NCBI RefSeq assembly: GCF_003313465.1
Contig: NZ_KZ845663.1
Coordinates: 419,911 to 483,910 of the forward strand
DNA: 64,000 bases
DNA from: Thermoflavimicrobium daqui
Lineage (GTDB): Bacteria > Bacillota > Bacilli > Thermoactinomycetales > Thermoactinomycetaceae
Direction of reading: 5' to 3'
Both the position numbers and the translations under genes were made by a program. Shown in pieces: positions 1 to 8,575 of the stretch. The notes beneath the pieces were generated by a model that saw only the letters and a list, made by a program, of their open reading frames with translations, ran no database searches and had not been told where the DNA came from. Every line of letters starts with the position of its first letter. Within the stretch, counting starts at the first letter, position 1.

Positions 1-3000
1 CATACACAGCTTGATATCCTAATAGTTCCTCAATCTGAAAAATACATTCCTTGGACAGGGAAATTCCATACTTTTGTACAGGTAGTTCTAAAACTTTTTT
101 GTCGCGTTCATAGTATAGATAAACGGGTGTTTCGCCTCGATATGCGAAAATAATTTGTTTAAGCTGATGTAGCTTTTGTTTTTGCTCAGACTGTGGAAAA
201 ATCCGTATATATACTTTTCGCTTTGTTTCTGTTTGGGTTTGCTTCGCTTGAGTCTGAGCAAGATCGTTACAAGCTTCCGCTATCAACTTGATCCCTTTTT
301 CATCCATTTTAATTAAGCCCGTTATTTGTATGGGCTGATCTTCGCGCAGAAGTGTACGCGCTTGAATAAATATGCGTGGAAATACAACCACTTCGATCGT
401 TCCTGTCTCATCTTCTACTTGTAAAAAAGCCATTGGCTCTCCTTTTTTCGTTTTAATTAGCCGGATATCACTAATAAGTCCAGCAATCGTAACCTTTTTC
501 CGTTCCTTTTCTTCCAATAATTGATAAATCTGATGGCTTCTCAACTTTCCAAGAATTATTTGATAGTCCTCAAGGGGATGGCCTGTTAAATAGATTCCTA
601 GTAGCTCCTTTTCAAAGTGAAGCTGCTCTCGTTTCGTATAAGGAGCAATTTGGTCATAGCTATGCTCAGGAAACTCTTCATGAAATAAGCTAAGTTGATC
701 TCGAGAGGCCGATCGATGATCATATCCATTTTTATTCATAATTTCTTCGAGCATAGCAAGCTTTTGCGCTCGGTGTCCTGGAAGAGAGTCCATAGCCCCA
801 CATTGAATCAATGATTCCAATACACGTCGATTACATATGCGTAGGTCAACCCGCTTACAAAAATCAAACAGGTTTTGAAATGGTTTTTGCTTCCGCGCAG
901 CGATGATGGATTGGATCGCTAAAGCACCTACGTTCTTAATGGCTCCTAATCCGAATCGAATCGCATTTTCCTCGATTGAAAAATTGACATCACTGAATAA
1001 GACATCGGGTGGCAAAATACGGATATTTAATTTTTTGGCTTCTTGGATATACTCGGTCATTTTATTTTGGTTTCCCATCACCGTTGTTAGTAGTGCTGCA
1101 AAAAAAGCAAGTGGGTAATTTGTTTTCAAATAAGCGGTTTGGTATGCCAATACGCCATATGCTGCTGAATGACTGCGATTAAAACCGTAGTTTGCAAAAC
1201 GCAAAATTAAGTCAAACACTTTTTGCCCGGTCTGTTCATCATATCCATTTTGTACACACCCTTGAACAAATATCGTTTTTTGTTGAGCTAATAATTCCTT
1301 TTTCTTTTTCCCTACTGCACGCCGTAAAAGATCGGCTTGACCAAGACTAAAGCCAGCCATTTTCGCTGCGATCTGCATAATCTGCTCTTGATAAACGATA
1401 ATCCCATATGTATTTTTAAGGATATCTTCCAAGTCGGGATGCGGGTAAGTCACTTTTTCTATTCCATGTTTTGCTCGAATAAAACGAGGAATCTGTTCCA
1501 TGGGTCCCGGACGATACAATGCCAATACTGCAATAATATCTTCAAAAGAAGATGGTTTTAGCTCTTGCAATACTTTTCTCATCCCTGCTGATTCCATTTG
1601 AAATACACCAATCGTTTCCCCTTGTGCAAGAAGCTCATATGTAGCCGGATCATCATACTCATGATGAAATGAAATGGTTTGTCCAGTATGTTCTTGGATT
1701 AGCCAAATAGCACGTTCAATCACTGTTAAATTTCGAAGCCCTAGAAAATCAGCTTTTAATAACCCAATCTCTTCGAGTACTTCCATCGGATATTGAGTAA
1801 GAGGTACTCCATCACTTCCCTCTTGCAAAGGGACATAATCTGTCAGTGGTGTACGAGATATGACAACACCAGCAGCATGGGTCGATGCATGTCGGGGAAC
1901 CCCCTCAACCTTCGCTGCGTACTGGAGTAGCTGAGCTAGACGTGGATGACTATATAATGTCTTCAGTTCTGGTTCTAATTCAAAAGCACGTTTTAAAGTT
2001 ATCCCTGGGTTTGCTGGAATCATCTTGGCGACACGATCTACTTCATGATAAGGAATTTCCATCACCCGACCAAGATCGCGAACAGCAGCACGCGGAGCCA
2101 TTGTTCCAAAGGTGATAATTTGGGCGACACGTTCTTCTCCATACTTTTCTTTGACATAATGAATGACTTCATCACGGCGTTCATAATTAAAATCAATATC
2201 AATGTCAGGCATCGTAATCCGTTCGGGATTTAAAAATCGTTCAAATATTAAATTGTATCGAATAGGATCTACGTCCGTTATCTTTAGAACATAAGCGACC
2301 AAACTACCTGCTGCTGATCCACGTCCTGGCCCGACCGCGATTCCACGCTCATGTGCAAACCTTACAAAATCCCAAACTACCAAGAAATAATCATTAAAAC
2401 CCATTGTATCAATCACGCTAAGCTCATAATTTAATCGCTCTTTCACTGTCTGAGAAAGTGTTCCGTATCTCTCTAATGCGCCCTTGATACATTGATCATA
2501 CAAAAATTCTTTCGCTGTCTGTCCAGTTGGAATCGGATACTGTGGAAGTAACTTTTCGCCAAGAGGAATAGTCACTTGACAACGCTCAGCAATCTTAACA
2601 GTATTGATTAATGCTTCAGGAACATAAGAAAAGAGATGATACATTTCATCAGGGGATTTTAAATAAAATTGGTCACTTGGAAAACGCAAACGATCTTCAT
2701 CTGAAATTTTTGTTCCTGTCCCAATACATAAAAGACAATCATGAACCTCTTGATCTGATTCATTCAGATAGTGAACATCATTAGTAGCTATCAATGGGAT
2801 ATTCATTTCCCCCGACCATGCTATCAATTGGCGGTTCACTTTTTGTTGCTCTTGAATCTGGTGATCTTGAAGTTCAAAGAAGAAGCGATCCGGGCCAAAA
2901 ATATCCACATACTCATCAACTAGTTGCTTAGCCTGCTCTATTTTTCCATGTAAGATCGCCTGAGGGATTTCCCCTGCCAAACAAGAACTGGTTGCAATAA

Positions 3001-3394
3001 GACCTTCACTATACTTTCTTAACAGGCTTTTATCCACTCTTGGTTTATAATGAAATCCCGAAAGATGGGCTTCTGTCGTTAATTTAATCAAATTCCGATA
3101 ACCCTTGTTAGACTCAGCTAAAAGTAGTAGATGGTAGTTTTTTTGCTCACTTCTTTTCGGACGATCCTGATAATTACCACTCGTTATATATACTTCACAG
3201 CCAATGATCGGGTGAATTCCTTCCTGTTTACATGCTTTGTAAAAAGGAACCACTCCATACATTGCACCATGATCCGTAATTGCAAGGGCTTTCATCCTTT
3301 GATCCTTTGCTTTTTTTACTAACTCTTCAATCCGTGCTGCCCCATCCAATAAGCTATATTCAGTATGAACATGAAGATGTACGAAGTTCATCAT
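1..3394 (-). CDS. dnaE: DNA polymerase III subunit alpha (DnaE type), C-terminus cut by window edge
   Basis: Replicative C-family DNA polymerase of the DnaE class, which in Bacillus works beside PolC to extend lagging-strand primers. The frame stays open from 3394 to the left edge, about 1131 codons, so only the extreme C-terminus is missing (Bacillus subtilis DnaE is about 1115 residues). Visible in order: an N-terminal PHP domain beginning HLHVHTEYSLLDGA, the GPGRGSAAGSLVAY motif near residue 355, and the catalytic motif PDIDIDF near residues 396-402. Two tandem ATG codons (3394 and 3391) follow an AGGTGG ribosome site; I chose the first. It is divergent from ytrH-ytrI across about 250 bp, the usual Bacillus arrangement. 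Confidence 0.95.
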   Translation of the reverse strand, partial: MMNFVHLHVHTEYSLLDGAARIEELVKKAKDQRMKALAITDHGAMYGVVPFYKACKQEGIHPIIGCEVYITSGNYQDRPKRSEQKNYHLLLLAESNKGYRNLIKLTTEAHLSGFHYKPRVDKSLLRKYSEGLIATSSCLAGEIPQAILHGKIEQAKQLVDEYVDIFGPDRFFFELQDHQIQEQQKVNRQLIAWSGEMNIPLIATNDVHYLNESDQEVHDCLLCIGTGTKISDEDRLRFPSDQFYLKSPDEMYHLFSYVPEALINTVKIAERCQVTIPLGEKLLPQYPIPTGQTAKEFLYDQCIKGALERYGTLSQTVKERLNYELSVIDTMGFNDYFLVVWDFVRFAHERGIAVGPGRGSAAGSLVAYVLKITDVDPIRYNLIFERFLNPERITMPDIDIDFNYERRDEVIHYVKEKYGEERVAQIITFGTMAPRAAVRDLGRVMEIPYHEVDRVAKMIPANPGITLKRAFELEPELKTLYSHPRLAQLLQYAAKVEGVPRHASTHAAGVVISRTPLTDYVPLQEGSDGVPLTQYPMEVLEEIGLLKADFLGLRNLTVIERAIWLIQEHTGQTISFHHEYDDPATYELLAQGETIGVFQMESAGMRKVLQELKPSSFEDIIAVLALYRPGPMEQIPRFIRAKHGIEKVTYPHPDLEDILKNTYGIIVYQEQIMQIAAKMAGFSLGQADLLRRAVGKKKKELLAQQKTIFVQGCVQNGYDEQTGQKVFDLILRFANYGFNRSHSAAYGVLAYQTAYLKTNYPLAFFAALLTTVMGNQNKMTEYIQEAKKLNIRILPPDVLFSDVNFSIEENAIRFGLGAIKNVGALAIQSIIAARKQKPFQNLFDFCKRVDLRICNRRVLESLIQCGAMDSLPGHRAQKLAMLEEIMNKNGYDHRSASRDQLSLFHEEFPEHSYDQIAPYTKREQLHFEKELLGIYLTGHPLEDYQIILGKLRSHQIYQLLEEKERKKVTIAGLISDIRLIKTKKGEPMAFLQVEDETGTIEVVVFPRIFIQARTLLREDQPIQITGLIKMDEKGIKLIAEACNDLAQTQAKQTQTETKRKVYIRIFPQSEQKQKLHQLKQIIFAYRGETPVYLYYERDKKVLELPVQKYGISLSKECIFQIEELLGYQAVY

Positions 3395-3523
3395 TTCCAC
3401 CACCTATTTTCTAATCCTGAGCATATTTCTTTTATCTTACCACGACTTGGCTTTATTGCACGAACACATCTTCTCTTTGGGATTGTCCACATATTCCCAT
3501 GTACCAAAACATAATTATGAACT

Positions 3524-3560
3524 GAGGTTACTAAATAAAAAAGCCACTCATCGCTTTTGT
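3524..3560. repeat. Possible left-end fragment of the MITE-like repeat
   Basis: GAGGTTACTAAATAAAAAAG followed by CCACTCATCGCTT resembles the left end of the element at 54613 (GAGGTTGTTGCATAAAACAG then TCACTCATCGCTT). No matching right end is visible before ytrH. It may be a solo end or chance similarity. Confidence 0.25.
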
Positions 3561-3646
3561 TCTAAGAATTTGACTATAATCGGAGTTTTCTATCCACCTT
3601 ACAGCAAATATATCCATTTAATACCATAAAAAGGTAGGTTTTGACA

Positions 3647-3976
3647 ATGGAAGAACAATTCTGGCAAACAACGATTCTCGACTTCTTTATCGCTTTCGGT
3701 GTTGTTGTTGGAGGGGTTGCATTGGGAGGAATTGGTGCATTTCTAACCAATGACTATCCAATGGAACGGATGCTTCGTTTAGCAGAGCAACTAAAGATTT
3801 GGGCGATGGTTGCTGCTTTAGGAGGTACTTTTGATACCATTCGTGCAATCGAAGTCAATGTATTAGGCGGACAAATGGGGCAAGTTGGACAACAATTGAT
3901 TTTTATTATGAGTTCCTTCCTAGGTGCCCATATTGGAGTCTTATTAATTCATTGGCTTATTCAAGGGGAATTATAA
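3647..3976 (+). CDS. ytrH: Sporulation membrane protein YtrH
   Basis: Small membrane protein of 109 residues, matching the YtrH family in length and in its Gly-rich first helix (GVVVGGVALGGIGAF). In Bacillus subtilis YtrH and YtrI are mother-cell sporulation proteins needed for full spore quality. About three hydrophobic segments are visible, near residues 10-32, 48-65 and 82-105. I chose ATG 3647 over the in-frame TTG at 3641 because AAGGTAGG then lies 8 bases upstream; the TTG would leave only 2. The stop codon is followed at once by the ATG of ytrI, so the two are translationally coupled. Confidence 0.88.
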   Translation: MEEQFWQTTILDFFIAFGVVVGGVALGGIGAFLTNDYPMERMLRLAEQLKIWAMVAALGGTFDTIRAIEVNVLGGQMGQVGQQLIFIMSSFLGAHIGVLLIHWLIQGEL

Positions 3977-4507
3977 ATGTTCAGACAAGCGAAAAAGCAC
4001 CGTTACTCATTTACTATTTTCCTGTTTGGTATGATTACTGGAGCATCCCTATTCCTATTTTTATATAGTCAAAAGATCGATAGTTTGTATTTAGAAAGAG
4101 ACGCCATTTATTTTGCCAATAACCAAAAATACAAGCGAATCTTGAAGTTAGAACAGGAAATAACTAAATTATCCCAACAGAAATCTCCACAAACCGCTCA
4201 TCAACCAGAAACCATTAAAAAAATCATTGTTGAGGTAGATAGTGAACAGCGTTTTGGTACAGAAATGATAAAAGCCCAAGTAGAATCCTTACTTGAGCCT
4301 TTTCTTGATAAATCAATGGATTGGGTTAGTAATAATCCTCAACTTGTCGAGTCTGTTCTACTTAAAAAGCCTATTCCTATTGATGAAGAAAGTAGCCAAA
4401 CGGTACAAGTTTATGTTAAATATCTGTCTTTTCATCAACAAACATTAAAAATTTGGGTTAGTACCGAGGAAGTTTCTAACAATAATATGACAATTCCTCA
4501 AAAATAG
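3977..4507 (+). CDS. ytrI: Sporulation membrane protein YtrI
   Basis: 176 residues with a basic N-terminus, one membrane helix at about residues 10-33, then a heptad-like coiled coil (residues 36-70) and a soluble C-terminal domain. Topology, length and position directly after ytrH identify it as YtrI, a sporulation membrane protein presumed to partner YtrH. The start abuts the ytrH stop with no intergenic base. There are no catalytic motifs, and its biochemical role is not known from the family. Confidence 0.82.
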   Translation: MFRQAKKHRYSFTIFLFGMITGASLFLFLYSQKIDSLYLERDAIYFANNQKYKRILKLEQEITKLSQQKSPQTAHQPETIKKIIVEVDSEQRFGTEMIKAQVESLLEPFLDKSMDWVSNNPQLVESVLLKKPIPIDEESSQTVQVYVKYLSFHQQTLKIWVSTEEVSNNNMTIPQK

Positions 4508-4632
4508 GTGAAAAAATATTCATTTTAGGGTATATTCTTTACATGTAAATATTTCTACTCACTAATTACTTATAAGATTAAATTTAATTTTATCCTTGTT
4601 TTAAGTATCTTGAATTCCATATTTAACATTTG

Positions 4633-4656
4633 TCGTGAATAATTTCACATTCACGA
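4633..4656. promoter_or_regulatory. Inverted repeat upstream of the 67-residue ORF, operator-like
   Basis: TCGTGAAT (4633-4640) and ATTCACGA (4649-4656) form a perfect 8-bp inverted repeat with an 8-base spacer. The spacer itself holds a third TTTCAC half-site. It lies about 55 bp upstream of a TATAAT hexamer at 4709-4714 that could serve the 67-residue ORF. A regulator-binding role is inferred. Confidence 0.35.
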
Positions 4657-4771
4657 ACCTATGTATCGTTCGACGGGGATAAACTGAATATCGATTTTGT
4701 AATATGCTATAATAATATTTTAGACACTTGTCTAGTACAACTTCTTAAACCAACGAAAGGGGGAGCTATCT

Positions 4772-4975
4772 ATGATTATTAGTCGTAAACACCTTGCAAA
4801 AGAAAAGCTTAACAAATTAAAAGATGGTTACTCTGCTTATGCAGAAACAGCAGAAGTAGCTAGCTACATCGAAAAAGAATTATCTAATTTGGATATGATG
4901 GTGCATATTGACCGAACCCCGCTTGGATGTTGGTTTATCCCCGAAGCCTCAAATTGCGGGGGACATTCTCACTGA
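4772..4975 (+). CDS. Small protein of unknown function, 67 residues
   Basis: I do not recognise this protein. Support for a real gene: a strong GAAAGGGGGAG ribosome site 7 bases before ATG, a TATAAT hexamer about 60 bp upstream, and an imperfect GCGCC..GGCGC hairpin just after the stop. The N-terminal half is Lys/Glu-rich and probably helical. The C-terminal part is unlike it, with a GCWF segment and a final NCGGHSH tail: two Cys and two His, which could bind metal or be a modified peptide tail. It sits between ytrI and ytpI, where Bacillus subtilis carries nrnA (ytqI), so it may be lineage-specific. Confidence 0.6.
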   Translation: MIISRKHLAKEKLNKLKDGYSAYAETAEVASYIEKELSNLDMMVHIDRTPLGCWFIPEASNCGGHSH

Positions 4976-4989
4976 TCAAACGTATAATT

Positions 4990-5017
4990 GCGCCCCATCT
5001 AGTATGATGGTGGCGCT
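4990..5017 (+). terminator. Hairpin after the 67-residue ORF
   Basis: GCGCC-CCATC and GATGG-TGGCGC form a near-perfect stem 15 bases after the stop. No clear T-run follows, so termination is only suggested. Confidence 0.35.
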
Positions 5018-5087
5018 AATACATAATGTTTATTCCCTTTATACATATCTTTACCCGTTGAACGATTGAACATAGGAGGACTTATCG

Positions 5088-5396
5088 ATGGGCTTTTTAT
5101 TGATCGTGATTATCTCTTTGATTGTAGTGACCACATTTGGAACGATCTATTACAGCATAATGAAACGGAAAACAGAAGGAGTAAAACGGCAACTTTATCA
5201 AGCATGGATGAATATTCACATGGGTTTTCTATTTATTTCCATTGCTCTATTCCTTTTACTTACTCCAGATTACCGACTCTGGCGCCTTATTCTAATTGCC
5301 TTAATCATGATTCTAGGAATGATCAATTTATTTTATGGCATTAAATTTAAACGATTTTTTACCAATCAGTTGCAAAAAAAGACGAATAATAGTTAA
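5088..5396 (+). CDS. ytpI: YtpI-like membrane protein
   Basis: 102 residues with three hydrophobic helices (about 1-22, 42-62 and 65-85). YtpI in Bacillus lies beside ytoI and has this size and topology; its function is unknown. AGGAGGA ends 7 bases before the ATG at 5088, making the start firm. It is convergent with ytoI, and the two share the hairpin at 5430-5472. Confidence 0.75.
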   Translation: MGFLLIVIISLIVVTTFGTIYYSIMKRKTEGVKRQLYQAWMNIHMGFLFISIALFLLLTPDYRLWRLILIALIMILGMINLFYGIKFKRFFTNQLQKKTNNS

Positions 5397-5429
5397 TGAC
5401 ATTTATAAATGAGTATTAATCTCGAAATT

Positions 5430-5472
5430 AAAGCCCCTTCTGCTATGCTTCGTACATAGTGAAAGGGGCTTT
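5430..5472. terminator. Bidirectional terminator between ytpI and ytoI
   Basis: AAAGCCCCTT (5430-5439) pairs perfectly with AAGGGGCTTT (5463-5472), with A- and T-rich flanks, between two convergent genes. Confidence 0.75.
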
Positions 5473-5483
5473 GCTAAATAAAG

Positions 5484-6797
5484 CTATCTCTCGATGGTTT
5501 GAGCCATCATCATAGCTTTGGCTACCACTTGATTTTCATGTATGACTTCAATATCCAATTTTGCTTGTTTACGACCTAAATCGAGAATTTTAGGGATGAT
5601 TTCGATGCTACTTTCTAACTGAACCGGTTTTAATGAATAAAGGCTAAGGTTTTGTAATGACAAATCACCTCGGCGCAAGCGTCTAAGTACTCTAAGTGAA
5701 GACTCAGTAATAATTGATGTTAATACCCCTGTACTTAGGGTGCCTAACGAATCAGTCATCTGTGGTGTGACTTGTCCGCGAAATAAAATATTTCCTTGCC
5801 GGTCTGTCGCTTCTACAAAACCACGAAAGCTAAGATCTTGCATGGTTTCACCAACTTGTGGCTGTTTCTGTATATATTGCAATGATTTAATGACATCTTG
5901 CCGACTGATCACCCCAATTAACCGCTTTTGATCATTAACTACAGGCAACATTTCAATTCCTTCCCAAACCATTTCATGTGCTGCTGAAGCTAATGAGGTT
6001 TTAGGGGTAACAGTGATCGGATTTTTAGTCATCGCTTTCTCAATGGATTCATTGGCTGAATACCCCATAACATCTTTAGCAGTAACAATTCCAACTACTT
6101 TATTCGATTCATCTACTACTGGATATCGACTATGCCCCGTTTCCTTGACTTTTTCATGAAAATAAGAAACGGGGTCATGTTCAAATAAATAAATTAACTT
6201 TTGATTCATAGATAGCATATCTTCTACTAATAAAATTTCTTTTTTAATTAACCGGTCATAAATGGCTCGATTAATTAAAGAGGCAACCGTAAAAGTATCA
6301 TAACTAGAAGATATCACAGGCAATTCTAGGCGATCTGCTAATTGCTTTACCTTTTCAGTAGCATCAAAACCACCAGTAACTAAAACAGCTGCGCCTCTTT
6401 CTAAAGAAATGCGATGGACATTATCTCGATTGCCTACAATGAGAAGGTTCCCAGGTTCAACATAGCGCATCATCGCTTCTAACTTCATGGCTCCAATCAC
6501 AAACCGATTTAGCGTCTTATGTAACCCCTCTTTCCCTCCTAATACATTTCCATCGACAATATTTACTACTTCTGCAAAAGTTAGCTTTTCTATATCTGAA
6601 CGCTGCTTTTTCTCAATACGTACGGTTCCAACTCGTTCAATGGTATTTACTAATCCCTTGGCCTCAGCGTCTTTAATTGCCCGATAGGCTGTACCATCAC
6701 TGACATGTAACTCTTTGGCAATCTGTCGAACGGATATTTTATAGCCAACATCCAAGCTTTCAATATATTGGATAATCTGTTCATGCTTGGTTGTCAT
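5484..6797 (-). CDS. ytoI: YtoI-type regulator: HTH, DRTGG, CBS pair and hotdog domains
   Basis: 437 residues. Domains in order: a GntR-like winged helix (1-70, VRQIAKELHVSDGTAYRAI), a DRTGG domain (about 75-180), a CBS pair (about 195-310; VVGIVTAKDVMGYS and LIGVISRQDVI are the two CBS edges) and a C-terminal MaoC/hotdog-like domain (320-437). This is the architecture of Bacillus YtoI, presumed to sense a nucleotide ligand through the CBS pair; target and ligand are unknown. ATG 6797 follows GAAGGGGGAAG. Convergent with ytpI. Confidence 0.88.
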   Translation of the reverse strand: MTTKHEQIIQYIESLDVGYKISVRQIAKELHVSDGTAYRAIKDAEAKGLVNTIERVGTVRIEKKQRSDIEKLTFAEVVNIVDGNVLGGKEGLHKTLNRFVIGAMKLEAMMRYVEPGNLLIVGNRDNVHRISLERGAAVLVTGGFDATEKVKQLADRLELPVISSSYDTFTVASLINRAIYDRLIKKEILLVEDMLSMNQKLIYLFEHDPVSYFHEKVKETGHSRYPVVDESNKVVGIVTAKDVMGYSANESIEKAMTKNPITVTPKTSLASAAHEMVWEGIEMLPVVNDQKRLIGVISRQDVIKSLQYIQKQPQVGETMQDLSFRGFVEATDRQGNILFRGQVTPQMTDSLGTLSTGVLTSIITESSLRVLRRLRRGDLSLQNLSLYSLKPVQLESSIEIIPKILDLGRKQAKLDIEVIHENQVVAKAMMMAQTIER

Positions 6798-6841
6798 TCC
6801 GCTTCCCCCTTCTAAGCTGTATTATAACAAAAGAAATGCAT

Positions 6842-6872
6842 AAAAAAAGAGACGGTTTCCGGGGCCGTCTCT
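6842..6872 (-). terminator. Minus-strand rho-independent terminator
   Basis: AGAGACGG (6848-6855) and CCGTCTCT (6865-6872) form an 8-bp stem. Read on the minus strand the stem is followed by seven T residues. It lies well downstream of ytkL and upstream of ytoI. Confidence 0.7.
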
Positions 6873-7085
6873 ACCAAAGGGGGTTTTCATCCTAGTTTCA
6901 TTGTAGAGTATTAACATTACAGGATAATTACAAACCTTTTACAATTTTATATCTTATCTCTATCGAGTGTTCGGTCTAAGTTTTTATTTTAATCTATAAT
7001 TTTTAATAATTATTTTAAATAATCATAAAATTATGTTGACGAATTTATGGTCATAGGCTTCTTATTGTTGTCCCTTGAGAGGGAA

Positions 7086-7110
7086 AGGGCTGATCCTTAT
7101 CGCCAGCCCT
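7086..7110 (-). terminator. Hairpin after ytkL
   Basis: AGGGCTG/CAGCCCT 7-bp stem 19 bases after the ytkL stop; only a short T-rich tract (TTTCCCT) follows on the minus strand, so it is a weak candidate. Confidence 0.4.
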
Positions 7111-7128
7111 CACGATCAGTATCGTATT

Positions 7129-7824
7129 TTATAATATCATTTGTCCACCAACATCAAGCACAGTACCTTGAATTCCTTTTTGTTCTAAGGATTTAGCAAA
7201 ATGATGCGGATCTTGCTGGAGGAGTGGGAATGTATTGAAATGAATAGGGACAACTTGTTTTGCTTGCACCCATTCTGCTGCGAGTAGAGCATCTTCCGGT
7301 CCCATTGTAAAATTATCACCAATGGGTAAGAAAGCTAAGTCTACTGGTTTATTTCTACCAATTAGCTTCATATCTGAAAACAATCCAGTATCTCCTGCAT
7401 GGTAAATTGTTTTATCTCCTAGAGTCAGCAAAAGACCTGCTGGCATTCCTAAGTAAATTATCTCTTTCTTTTTACCATGTTCTACAACTAATCCAGTTCC
7501 ATGAAAAGCTGGTGTCAACTTCACTGTACCAAAGTCAAAAGTAAAACTTCCACCAATATGCATTCCATGAGTTTTAACACCTTGCCAATCTAAATATGTA
7601 GCTAACTCAAAGTTGGCAATAACCGTAGCCTTGTTTTTTTTCGCAATCTCTATGGTATCTCCAAGATGATCCCCATGCCCATGTGTGACTAAAATATAGT
7701 CCGCTTTTAGATCCTCCCAAGCTACCTTCGCCACTGGATTTCCTGTGATAAATGGATCTATGACGAGACAGTATGAATCATGTTCAATTAGAACGCCAGA
7801 ATGACCTAGAAAGGTAATTTTCAT
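7129..7824 (-). CDS. ytkL: Metal-dependent hydrolase, UPF0173 / YtkL, beta-lactamase fold
   Basis: 231 residues with the compact metallo-beta-lactamase fold of the UPF0173 family. The metal site is visible as [10 protein letters not shown] near residues 48-58, with further ligands in the [10 protein letters not shown] segment and the late PIHFNTFP motif. The substrate is unknown. I chose ATG 7824, seven bases after GGAGG, over the GTG at 7827. The ytkL-ytoI-ytpI neighbourhood matches Bacillus subtilis. Confidence 0.88.
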   Translation of the reverse strand: MKITFLGHSGVLIEHDSYCLVIDPFITGNPVAKVAWEDLKADYILVTHGHGDHLGDTIEIAKKNKATVIANFELATYLDWQGVKTHGMHIGGSFTFDFGTVKLTPAFHGTGLVVEHGKKKEIIYLGMPAGLLLTLGDKTIYHAGDTGLFSDMKLIGRNKPVDLAFLPIGDNFTMGPEDALLAAEWVQAKQVVPIHFNTFPLLQQDPHHFAKSLEQKGIQGTVLDVGGQMIL

Positions 7825-7849
7825 CACGTTACCTCCATTTGTCTATTTA

Positions 7850-8012
7850 GAGGTGGTTGCATAAATCAGTCGCTTATCATAGCCCAACCTACTCCTGTTG
7901 GCTTTGGTCCTCCCATAGAAGTCCCTATAGGAGAAAAGTCGATCCTACACAAAACGATTCGCACCTATTTTAGGAGTGATTTAGGCTTTTCATCGAAATA
8001 TGCAACGTGCTC
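7850..8012. mobile_element. MITE-like element, copy 1
   Basis: A 163-bp non-coding element. Its left end GAGGTGGTTGCATAA and inverted right end GAGCACGTTGCATAT match at 11 of 15 positions. It is flanked by the direct repeat TATTTA (7844-7849 and 8013-8018). The interior shares long stretches with the element at 54613-54755, such as AAGTCGATCCTACACAAAA and TATTTTAGGAGTGAT. No ORF. Mobility is inferred from the ends and repeats. Confidence 0.7.
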
Positions 8013-8074
8013 TATTTACCAGTTACAGTCCCATTCTATAATACTACTTTCGTACGTGCTAGTTTGCTAATCGC

Positions 8075-8419
8075 TTACCTTGTGTCAAAAAGTTCTTTGG
8101 CAGGTTCATAAATTATTTTTTGAAGATCATTCATCAAAATTCCAAATCTTTCTTCAGCCTGTAGACATTTTATGATCGCAGGCACACCTTGAATGGCCAT
8201 CGATAATTTTTTCATTTGCTCCTGTTGTTCTTCTGAAGGCTGTTTTCCTTCCAGCAATAATTGTTGCATCTCTACCTGTGTCTTTCGAAAGGTTGAAATC
8301 ATCTCTTTATACTTTGGATTGTCCTCTACTTCTTGATACGCTTCTTTCCATTCTTGGTAAACGTTAGACTTTCGAATAGTACGTGCCAATTGATGTGCAA
8401 GATCATAAGCATTTTGCAT
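8075..8419 (-). CDS. yheA: YheA, UPF0342 / YlbF-YmcA-like protein
   Basis: 114 residues, almost wholly helical, in the UPF0342 family to which Bacillus subtilis YheA belongs. In Bacillus yheA is also close to yheC and yheD, and here it is divergent from that cluster. The start at 8419 (MQNAYDLAHQLARTIRKS) is set by AAAGGAG, 8 bases upstream; the longer frame to 8452 lacks a ribosome site. The molecular function is unknown; paralogues YlbF and YmcA act with YaaT in a complex affecting RNase Y and competence. Confidence 0.8.
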   Translation of the reverse strand: MQNAYDLAHQLARTIRKSNVYQEWKEAYQEVEDNPKYKEMISTFRKTQVEMQQLLLEGKQPSEEQQEQMKKLSMAIQGVPAIIKCLQAEERFGILMNDLQKIIYEPAKELFDTR

Positions 8420-8516
8420 TAGAGTTACTCCTTTCTGTGTGTTAGATATCATATTTAGTACTGCTGATTACTAATACCTATTCATAATGGTATATATAGG
8501 CAAGCCTTTTTTTATC

Positions 8517-8544
8517 ACCCAAATATACATGCCTACATACTATA
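8517..8544 (+). promoter_or_regulatory. Candidate sigma-K/sigma-E promoter for the ATP-grasp operon
   Basis: CATACTATA at 8536-8544 fits the sigma-K -10 consensus CATANNNTA, and an AC dinucleotide lies 17 bases upstream (8517-8518). The predicted start is about 25 bases before ATG 8576. This fits mother-cell expression known for yheC/yheD homologues, but the -35 match is short. Confidence 0.4.
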
Positions 8545-8575
8545 CAGTAGTTATTTCTGGCGGAAGGGGATTGTC

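Larger units (their letters stand above)
6798..7128. other. Non-coding gap between ytoI and ytkL
   Basis: 331 bp of AT-rich sequence holding two hairpins (6848-6872 and 7086-7110). No ORF with a ribosome site and no recognisable RNA family is visible. The ytoI promoter should lie here. Confidence 0.6.
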
